Shown piece after piece: positions 6,123-10,597 of a DNA stretch of 10,597 nt. The notes beneath the pieces were generated by a model. The model made no database searches. It saw only the letters and a program-made list of their open reading frames with translations, and was not told the DNA's origin. Position 1 is the stretch's first letter, and each line of letters starts with the position of its first letter. This DNA comes from an uncultured Coleofasciculus sp. (GTDB lineage: Bacteria; Cyanobacteriota; Cyanobacteriia; Cyanobacteriales; Coleofasciculaceae), in assembly GCA_902805485.1 (NCBI GenBank), contig CADCTM010000350.1:1-10597 (forward strand), given 5' to 3'. The translations under genes and the position numbers were made by a program.

Positions 6123-6144
6123 TTAATTAATAGTTATTAATTAA
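6123..6144. repeat. Perfect A/T palindrome upstream of hemW
   Basis: Arms TTAATTAAT and ATTAATTAA (9 bp) flank AGTT. It lies 22 bp upstream of the hemW ATG, where it would overlap the promoter or leader. It is a possible operator or simply melting-prone AT-rich DNA. Confidence 0.5.
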
Positions 6145-6322
6145 ATGAGTTTTTTGAGGGGATTTACTGTTATATAAGTGCCAGAGCCAAGCGTCTTGAG
6201 GTAGGAATTGCCGCCTTGAGCAGGAAAAGTTCGGTAGTCTTTCTCTAGGAAAGATGGTTGTGGGTAAGGAATCTAATCACTAACAATCCTTAGTTATACG
6301 GGTAAATTAAATGATTAATCTC

Positions 6323-6334
6323 CGCCAATTGGCG
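6323..6334. promoter_or_regulatory. Perfect 12-bp palindrome CGCCAATTGGCG, possible operator
   Basis: The element is fully self-complementary. It ends 26 bp before the consensus -10 of the PIN-TRAM gene, so it covers or abuts the -35 position. That is a usual place for a dimeric regulator to bind. No known regulator motif is recognised. Confidence 0.35.
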
Positions 6335-6360
6335 CTTCACGAGCAAAATGACCTGAAAGA

Positions 6361-6366
6361 TATAAT
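6361..6366 (+). promoter_or_regulatory. Consensus -10 box (TATAAT) of the PIN-TRAM gene
   Basis: This is a perfect TATAAT. The best -35-like sequence is TTCACG (6336-6341) at 19 bp, which is weak. Transcription would start near 6373, leaving a leader of about 72 nt before ATG 6445. This placement makes the in-frame TTG at 6370 unlikely as a start. Confidence 0.5.
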
Positions 6367-6444
6367 AAATTGATTGCTGAATATCAATACGCTTGTCTAT
6401 TAAATTCCTTATGGAATTCCACACAAATTAATTGGACTAGAACG

Positions 6445-7524
6445 ATGCTGGATTTCGTCATTATTCTTTTATTCATCCTAGCAGCGGCAGGTATCGGATT
6501 TGACAGCGTTGAGTTGCTGCCGATTCATGTCCAAGACCAGGTAACGAACCTAGACGCTTTACGCTGGGTTACTGCTGGCTTTGCCGCAATTATTGGCTTT
6601 GCTGTGGGGTTAGCGGTTCAGGTGGCATACCGACGCTTCCAGGCACAAGTCCGCAAAATGCCAATTGAGGTAATTTTGACGCGGGCTGTGGGTTTGATCA
6701 TGGGACTGCTGTTGGCTAACTTGATGCTTGCCCCGATTTTCTTGCTGCCAATTCCCACTGATTTTGTCTTTATTAAGCCACTGACAGCGATTTTGGGCAG
6801 TGTGATGTTCTCCTTCTTGGGCGTCAGTCTAGCGGATACCCACGGGCGTACTTTCTTGAGGCTGATTAACCCCAACAGCTTAGAAAGTATTTTGGTAGCA
6901 GAAGGCACTCTCAAACCCTCAGCGAGTAAGGTTTTAGATACAAGCTGCATCATTGATGGTCGCATTGAAGAACTGCTCAAAACAGGTTTTATTGAAGGGC
7001 AAATCCTGATTTCACAGTTTGTTTTGCAAGAGTTACAAACCCTGGCGGATGCGGCTAACGATCAAAAACGTGTCCGGGGACGGCGCGGGCTAGATATCCT
7101 CAAGCGGATGCAAGATGCGTTTCCTGATCGGATCGTGATTCACCCGGCCGATTATGAGGATATTCAAACTGTAGATGCCAAATTGGTGCGTTTTGCCCAA
7201 GAAATTAATGGCACGCTGTTAACGAACGACTATAACCTCAGCAAGGTTGCCAATTTACAGAAAGTCCCGGTGCTGAATATCAACGATTTAGCTCAGGCAT
7301 TGCGCCCAATTTATCTACCTGGTGACAGCATTGAGGTGAAAATCCTGAAAGAAGGTAAAGAAGCCGCTCAGGGTGTTGGCTATTTGGATGATGGCACGAT
7401 GGTTGTTGTGGAAGAAGGGCGCAAGCACGTCGGTGGCGAACTCCGGGTTGTGATTACATCTGCGTTGCAAACTTCTGCCGGACGGATGATCTTTGCGCGT
7501 CCTCACGCTTCTCTAGTTGTCTGA
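6445..7524 (+). CDS. Membrane-anchored PIN-TRAM domain protein (YacL family)
   Basis: From ATG 6445 the product has 359 residues. It has four hydrophobic segments (about 4-20, 42-62, 78-103, 107-130), then a cytoplasmic PIN nuclease-like domain (about 160-285) and a C-terminal TRAM domain (about 290-350, PIYLPGDSIEVKILKEG through GGELRVVITSAL). PIN acidic residues are present: D165 (VLDTSCIIDGR), E196 (VLQEL), D244 (TVDAKLV) and D262 (LTNDYNL), so metal-dependent RNase activity is plausible. TRAM domains bind RNA. The organisation matches Bacillus YacL and its cyanobacterial homologues, whose physiological role is poorly defined. An in-frame TTG at 6370 would add 25 residues but lies at or before the predicted transcription start, and MLDFVIILLF is the usual family start. 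The zinc-ribbon gene follows after 32 bp and is probably co-transcribed. Confidence 0.92.
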   Translation: MLDFVIILLFILAAAGIGFDSVELLPIHVQDQVTNLDALRWVTAGFAAIIGFAVGLAVQVAYRRFQAQVRKMPIEVILTRAVGLIMGLLLANLMLAPIFLLPIPTDFVFIKPLTAILGSVMFSFLGVSLADTHGRTFLRLINPNSLESILVAEGTLKPSASKVLDTSCIIDGRIEELLKTGFIEGQILISQFVLQELQTLADAANDQKRVRGRRGLDILKRMQDAFPDRIVIHPADYEDIQTVDAKLVRFAQEINGTLLTNDYNLSKVANLQKVPVLNINDLAQALRPIYLPGDSIEVKILKEGKEAAQGVGYLDDGTMVVVEEGRKHVGGELRVVITSALQTSAGRMIFARPHASLVV

Positions 7525-7556
7525 GAGGGCATAAGGAACGGTCATACCACAAGCTA

Positions 7557-7745
7557 ATGGGCGGTCGTTCACTGCGAGTTAAACTGTGTAACCGTTGCCA
7601 ACAACCCGCATCGGTTCTGTATCGGGTGAAGCATGACGATTCTGGGAAGTGGATTTTTGTGTGTGAGCTGTGTTGGTCTTCCCTGAGTCAAGATAACCCG
7701 CATTATGTATACGGTGGCACCTGGAAAGCTAAGAAAAAATTTTAG
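7557..7745 (+). CDS. Small zinc-ribbon protein, 62 residues
   Basis: Two CxxC pairs are visible, C11-NR-C14 and C36-EL-C39, 22 residues apart, as in a treble-clef or zinc-ribbon knuckle binding one Zn. The core LCNRCQQPASVLYRVKHD and the tail YVYGGTWKAKKKF look conserved; I recall similar short proteins in cyanobacteria but no function. The basic tail (KAKKK) could contact nucleic acid. It starts 32 bp after the PIN-TRAM stop without a strong Shine-Dalgarno sequence, suggesting co-expression and possibly a shared RNA-related job (inference). The stop codon forms part of a terminator hairpin. Confidence 0.85.
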   Translation: MGGRSLRVKLCNRCQQPASVLYRVKHDDSGKWIFVCELCWSSLSQDNPHYVYGGTWKAKKKF

Positions 7746-7772
7746 GGCAGGCTATAAGTAGCTTGCCCTAAA
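7734..7772 (-). terminator. Intrinsic terminator between converging genes, overlapping a stop codon
   Basis: A 14-bp stem with one G-T pair (7741-7754 with 7759-7772) closes on the loop TAAG. On the minus strand it is followed by A and then six T residues, ideal for ending the VWA transcript about 47 bp past its stop. On the plus strand the stem begins at the stop codon of the zinc-ribbon gene but is followed by few T residues, so it would terminate less well in that direction. Confidence 0.8.
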
Positions 7773-7818
7773 TTGTATGAGGAGGGAAAGAGCGATAATC
7801 CCACAAGAGAAGGATTGT

Positions 7819-9063
7819 TTACTCCTGCAAAATTGTCTTAGAAACAATGCGGGTTTTCTTACGGTCAGCTTCGGAAAGTTCTTCCCCAGACTGTAGGCGA
7901 GTTGCATTGGTTTGTAGGACAGTGGCAGCACCTTGGTCGCCCATTTGAATTGCCGTTTTTGCGGCAGTTTGCAGCATCGTGGCGGCACCTGCGCGATCGC
8001 CTTGTTGTAATTTCGCCTCCGCAATTTGCGTCTGCCGATACTTCGCTAAAGCCAAGATCGACTGTTGGACATCGGCATTAAGAGCAGATTGATAAACGCC
8101 TTGAACATTTGCCTCAACTTGGATTAAATCAGACAGTAAGCCTTCTTGACCTAAACCGGGGTCATCGTACCGGACTTGCACATTCGCAATCACCTGGGGA
8201 CCAATGGGCAATTGACCAATATACAAGTTAGCCAGAATAACGCGATCGGCATCCGTCATCAAATCTCCCAGTCGGACAACGTATTTAGAACCTTCTTGTT
8301 GTACAGGCAGTTCAATCGTATCTGGGGCAACTTGCGCCACGGGTTTGAGTTCTGCTAACCGTACCTTTGGCATCAAATCAAATAGCAGGTAAGCATTGGT
8401 GAGTTGTACCGACTGAGCGCGTAGGAAAAGCCTTGCAAACTCATCAACAGCCTGCTCCGGACGTTCAATATAAGATAAACTGCCACCGCCAGCATCGGCA
8501 ATTTGTTCTAAGATGTCTTGGTTCCAGTTTGCTCCAAATCCTAACGTATTTAGCGTTAATTTATAGCTGGGAGCGAGTTGGGCTAACTTGAGACAGCGGT
8601 TATTGTCACCATGTTCATTCTCGCCATCCGTAAGCAGGAACACCTGAGAGACAGTATCTTGTTTGCCTTTAGCAACTTCTTCAATTCCCAGCTTAAGACC
8701 TTCATCAATCGCTGTACCACCATCAGCAGAAAGCCGTTGGATTTGTTTTTTAACATTGTCTAGATCATGGAGCGTCTGATTTTTAACCAGAACTTTCGCC
8801 CTATGATCGAAGGCAACAACCGAAATGCGATCGCCTGGGTTAAGGCGTTCCACCAGGTTAATCGCCGCCTTTTTCACCGTTTCTAAAGGGCGTCCATTCA
8901 TCGAACCACTATGGTCGAGAACCAGACATAAGTTTAAGGGAACATTGCGGACTTGCCCAGCAGGAGAGATCGCACTAATGGCGAGCGACATCTGACGCTG
9001 ACTACTCGGTTGATTAGCATCAACATGGGCATCATTTAAGGCAGGGTGCAAACCAACTTTCAT
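7819..9063 (-). CDS. von Willebrand factor type A (VWA) domain protein
   Basis: From ATG 9063 the product has 414 residues and no signal peptide. The VWA domain spans about 40-220. Its metal-ion-dependent adhesion site is complete: D50-x-S52-x-S54 (LVLDHSGSMNG), T117 (DGGTAIDEGL) and D146 (LLTDGEN). It should bind a divalent metal and a partner protein. A beta-rich region (about 220-320) follows, then a helical Gln/Ala-rich tail (about 327-414) that looks TPR-like. The family is common in cyanobacteria with no agreed function; a cytosolic scaffold role is inference. The start is set by AGGAG 9 nt before ATG 9063 and by the match of MKVGLHPALNDAHVDANQ to the usual family start. An in-frame TTG at 9102 would add 13 hydrophobic residues but lies upstream of the candidate -10. 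It is divergent from clpR. Confidence 0.9.
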   Translation of the reverse strand: MKVGLHPALNDAHVDANQPSSQRQMSLAISAISPAGQVRNVPLNLCLVLDHSGSMNGRPLETVKKAAINLVERLNPGDRISVVAFDHRAKVLVKNQTLHDLDNVKKQIQRLSADGGTAIDEGLKLGIEEVAKGKQDTVSQVFLLTDGENEHGDNNRCLKLAQLAPSYKLTLNTLGFGANWNQDILEQIADAGGGSLSYIERPEQAVDEFARLFLRAQSVQLTNAYLLFDLMPKVRLAELKPVAQVAPDTIELPVQQEGSKYVVRLGDLMTDADRVILANLYIGQLPIGPQVIANVQVRYDDPGLGQEGLLSDLIQVEANVQGVYQSALNADVQQSILALAKYRQTQIAEAKLQQGDRAGAATMLQTAAKTAIQMGDQGAATVLQTNATRLQSGEELSEADRKKTRIVSKTILQE

Positions 9064-9072
9064 CTTATAAAG

Positions 9073-9077
9073 CTCCT
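9073..9077 (-). promoter_or_regulatory. Ribosome binding site deciding the VWA start
   Basis: AGGAG on the minus strand lies 9 nt before ATG 9063. It supports this ATG over the TTG at 9102. Confidence 0.6.
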
Positions 9078-9092
9078 GAGCAAGCAACAAAA

Positions 9093-9101
9093 ATAATAGC
9101 A
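9093..9101 (-). promoter_or_regulatory. Extended -10 promoter of the VWA gene
   Basis: The minus strand reads TGCTATTAT, an extended -10 (TGn plus TATTAT, 5/6). A start near 9086 gives a leader of about 23 nt that still contains the ribosome binding site. The -35 is poor, as is often tolerated with an extended -10. Confidence 0.4.
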
Positions 9102-9116
9102 ACGTTATGCTAATAC

Positions 9117-9128
9117 GCTAGTACTAGC
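9117..9128. promoter_or_regulatory. Perfect 12-bp palindrome GCTAGTACTAGC, possible operator
   Basis: The element is fully self-complementary and lies about 31-42 bp upstream of the predicted VWA start, over the -35 position. This is a plausible site for a dimeric regulator. It is the same geometry as the palindrome before the PIN-TRAM gene, but with a different sequence. Confidence 0.35.
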
Positions 9129-9150
9129 TCATAACGATGGTCAAGGGCTA

Positions 9151-9185
9151 TGCGAGTCGTTAGCCATTAGTCCTTAGTGATTAGT
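9151..9185 (-). repeat. Heptamer array (STRR type), five units, minus orientation
   Basis: Read on the minus strand from 9185, five successive 7-mers follow the pattern ACTAAnn: ACTAATC and ACTAAGG, then ACTAATG, with two decayed units (GCTAACG, ACTCGCA). They are related to the arrays at 4077-4104 and 9261-9295. Confidence 0.65.
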
Positions 9186-9260
9186 TGACCACAGCGACAA
9201 TTGCCGTTGCCGCAGATGAGGATGTTACTAAGTACTGGCTCATTCGACTTTTATCTGAAA

Positions 9261-9295
9261 ACTAACGACTAATGACAGACGACTAAAGACTAGTT
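9261..9295 (+). repeat. Heptamer array (STRR type), five units, plus orientation
   Basis: Five successive 7-mers of the pattern ACTAAnG: ACTAACG, then ACTAATG, the divergent ACAGACG, ACTAAAG, and a decayed ACTAGTT. The array is inverted relative to 9151-9185, with 75 bp between the two, so the pair could fold as an imperfect long hairpin. Confidence 0.65.
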
Positions 9296-9437
9296 CATCA
9301 ATAACCACGCTCACTACTAATCAACAGCGATTTGTAGAAGAAAGGTCGTAAAAACCGCTCAAAGAACTGGCACAGGCAGGTTCATCAACACGCTACTATG
9401 TTTAAAGATAGCGCCATTACGCAGCCAAAAAAACGCC

Positions 9438-10082
9438 ATGTATACACCCTTTCAGGCTGTTCAATCTCCTTACTACGGAGATACGGTCTCTCGGACACCG
9501 CCCCCAGACTTAGAATCTCTATTATTACAGGAGCGAATTGTTTATCTGGGAATGCCGTTGTCACCCTCAGTCGCTCAGTTAATTATTGCTGAACTGCTGT
9601 ATTTGCAGTCTGAAGACCCAGAAAAGCCAATTAAACTCTACATCAACTCGGTGGGCGAACTCTCTGGTTATGAAACCTCAGCCTTTGCCATCTGCGACAC
9701 GATGAAATACATTAAGCCTCCCATCTACACAATTTGTGTGGGCTATGCCGTGGGAATGGCAGCGATGCTGCTTTCTGCTGGGACAAAAGGTTTCCGAGCG
9801 AGCCTCCCCAACTCGACAATTGTTCTGCTCCAGACTCAAGGTAGAGCGCAAGGGCAAGCTACAGACATTCAAATTCGGGCAAAAGAAGTCCTGGATACGC
9901 GAGCCACAATGATTGATATTTTTGCAGCTAACACGGGTCAAACTGCTGAAAAGGTCAAGAAAGATATGGATCGCCTATTTTATATGACTCCTGCTGAGGC
10001 GAAAGAATATGGCTTAATCGACCGGGTTCTGGAAAGTGAGAAAAAAGCTGGTCTTGTAAATATAGCAAGTAAGCTGACTTAA
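9438..10082 (+). CDS. clpR: ClpR, catalytically inactive ClpP-like subunit of the Clp protease
   Basis: The 214-residue product has the ClpP fold (ERIVYLGMPLSPSVAQLIIAELLYLQSEDP near the start, then KLYINSVGELSGYETSAFAI). The active site is degraded: the Ser position of the ASMG motif is Gly (VGYAVGMAAM, G106) and the His position of the IHQP motif is Leu (IVLLQTQG, L131), while the Asp of YGLID (D195) remains. This Ser/His loss defines ClpR of cyanobacteria and plastids. In Synechococcus ClpR forms mixed heptameric rings with ClpP3 that work with the ClpC chaperone; the same is expected here (established for the family, inferred for this organism). ATG 9438 has no clear Shine-Dalgarno sequence, but no in-frame upstream alternative is better. 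It is followed after 79 bp by clpP. Confidence 0.95.
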   Translation: MYTPFQAVQSPYYGDTVSRTPPPDLESLLLQERIVYLGMPLSPSVAQLIIAELLYLQSEDPEKPIKLYINSVGELSGYETSAFAICDTMKYIKPPIYTICVGYAVGMAAMLLSAGTKGFRASLPNSTIVLLQTQGRAQGQATDIQIRAKEVLDTRATMIDIFAANTGQTAEKVKKDMDRLFYMTPAEAKEYGLIDRVLESEKKAGLVNIASKLT

Positions 10083-10150
10083 GTCCTCACCTTCGCAAGT
10101 GGATTAATATCCGAATCTTTTAGCCGTTGTCAACACATTTACGTAAAACT

Positions 10151-10154
10151 GGAG
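10151..10154 (+). promoter_or_regulatory. Ribosome binding site of clpP
   Basis: GGAG lies 7 nt before ATG 10162, fixing the start of a gene that is only partly in the window. Confidence 0.65.
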
Positions 10155-10161
10155 CTTATAA

Positions 10162-10597
10162 ATGCCTATTGGTGTACCGAGTGTTCCCTATCGCTTACCT
10201 GGGGAACAATACAGCAGATGGATTGATATTTACAGCCGTCTTTTTAGAGAACGAATTCTATTTTTGGGTGGCGAAATTAACGATGAATTAGCGAATAATA
10301 TCGTTGCTTATATGCTTTATCTGGATTCGGAAGATCCGGGTAAAGATATTGTCCTCTATATCAATTCTCCTGGTGGTGTAATCACGTCAGGGATGTCGAT
10401 TTATGACACGATGCAGCACATCAAATCTGATGTTGTGACGATTTGTGTGGGTTTGGCAGCGTCTATGGGTTCGTTCCTGCTGGCGGCGGGTACAAAAGGC
10501 AAGCGTCTGGCTTTACCGCACTCGCGGATTATGATCCACCAACCTTCGGGTGGTACGCGTGGACAAGCGACAGATATTGAGATTGAGGCGCGAGAAA
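10162..10597 (+). CDS. clpP: ATP-dependent Clp protease proteolytic subunit ClpP (ClpP3 type), N-terminal part cut by the right edge
   Basis: The frame gives 145 codons and then leaves the window. It starts MPIGVPSVPYRLPGEQYSRW and continues with typical ClpP blocks: RLFRERILFLGGEINDELAN, LYINSPGGVITSGMSIYDTM (65-84), TICVGLAASMGSFLLAAGTKG with the nucleophile S101, and SRIMIHQPSGG with H126. The third triad residue (Asp) lies beyond the edge. Unlike ClpR just upstream, the Ser and His are intact, so this is the active subunit. The clpR-clpP order with a short gap is the conserved cyanobacterial arrangement of clpR-clpP3, hence the ClpP3 assignment. It should form a mixed ring with ClpR and degrade unfolded or ClpC-delivered proteins in the cytosol. 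Confidence 0.95.
   Translation, partial: MPIGVPSVPYRLPGEQYSRWIDIYSRLFRERILFLGGEINDELANNIVAYMLYLDSEDPGKDIVLYINSPGGVITSGMSIYDTMQHIKSDVVTICVGLAASMGSFLLAAGTKGKRLALPHSRIMIHQPSGGTRGQATDIEIEARE

Larger units (their letters stand above)
6102..6444. other. Divergent intergenic region between hemW and the PIN-TRAM gene
   Basis: These 343 bp must hold promoters for both directions. On the hemW side is a perfect A/T palindrome (6123-6144). On the PIN-TRAM side are the palindrome CGCCAATTGGCG (6323-6334) and a consensus -10 TATAAT (6361-6366). A short inverted pair ACTAA/TTAGT lies at 6279-6294. No convincing hemW promoter, RNA gene or riboswitch is seen. Confidence 0.55.
9064..9437. other. Divergent intergenic region between the VWA gene and clpR
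   Basis: These 374 bp contain the VWA promoter and ribosome site on the left, a 12-bp palindrome (9117-9128) and two heptamer arrays in opposite orientation (9151-9185 and 9261-9295). I could not identify a clear clpR promoter; TACTAT at 9392-9397 lacks a -35 at proper spacing. No RNA gene is apparent. Confidence 0.55.

Noticed and set aside
6370..6444. TTG at 6370 as the start of the PIN-TRAM protein
   Set aside because: It lies 4 bp after a perfect TATAAT, so it would be at or upstream of the transcription start. The added residues do not resemble the family start, whereas MLDFVIILLF at 6445 does.
7752..8024. Minus-strand 90-codon frame inside the VWA gene 3' end
   Set aside because: It overlaps the VWA frame on the same strand in another frame, runs into the terminator hairpin and has out-of-frame composition.
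9064..9102. TTG at 9102 as the start of the VWA protein
   Set aside because: The extra MLLFLLLAQELYK looks like part of a signal sequence, but the codon lies upstream of the candidate -10. AGGAG is correctly spaced only for ATG 9063.
9151..9295. CRISPR-like array
   Set aside because: Units are 7 bp, contiguous, degenerate and without spacers, so this is the STRR type and not CRISPR.
9398..9592. Plus-strand 64-codon frame overlapping the start of clpR
   Set aside because: It is in a different frame from the clearly conserved ClpR and its sequence is Ser/Arg-rich out-of-frame translation.
1..10597. Mobile element, toxin-antitoxin pair or defence system
   Set aside because: No transposase, integrase, restriction or toxin motif was found. 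The PIN domain here is fused to membrane segments and a TRAM domain, unlike VapC toxins, and the VWA protein has no MoxR-type ATPase next to it in the window.

Overview
The window comes from a cyanobacterium, probably a filamentous one. It encodes the aerobic cyclase of chlorophyll synthesis (AcsF) and the cyanobacterial/plastid clpR-clpP pair. It also carries several copies of the cyanobacterial HIP1 octamer GCGATCGC, heptamer repeats of the STRR type and GTAGGG-type dispersed palindromes. No rRNA, tRNA, CRISPR array, insertion sequence, integrase or phage gene is visible.

Left half (1-6101): every gene is on the minus strand, so transcription runs from right to left. In transcription order they are hemW (radical-SAM heme chaperone), a 151-residue cyanobacterial protein of unknown function, an aminopropyltransferase whose motifs resemble plant thermospermine synthase more than classical SpeE, and acsF with a strong intrinsic terminator. 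Then follow a 260-residue protein of unknown function with a beta-rich body and a short coiled coil, and the 5' end of a gene for an exported protein that runs off the left edge. Gaps between these genes are about 140-250 bp, so a single operon is not evident. Three of these gaps or genes contain palindromic repeats or heptamer arrays.

Right half (6102-10597): a 343-bp divergent region separates hemW from a plus-strand pair, a membrane-anchored PIN-TRAM protein of the YacL type and a 62-residue zinc-ribbon protein 32 bp downstream. These converge on a minus-strand gene for a von Willebrand factor A (VWA) protein with a complete metal-binding site. A single hairpin lies between the converging genes, overlapping the stop codon of the zinc-ribbon gene. 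A 374-bp divergent region with two oppositely oriented heptamer arrays separates the VWA gene from clpR (catalytic Ser and His replaced) and the start of a catalytically competent clpP, cut by the right edge.

The genes are mainly core cyanobacterial functions: tetrapyrrole metabolism (hemW, acsF), polyamines, RNA handling (PIN-TRAM) and proteolysis (ClpP/R). I found no evidence of a new defence or mobile system. The most notable points are the ACL5-like aminopropyltransferase, the opposed heptamer arrays, perfect 12-bp palindromes overlapping two predicted promoters, a degenerate dispersed palindrome read in-frame inside the exported protein, and the uncharacterised small zinc-ribbon partner of the PIN-TRAM protein.
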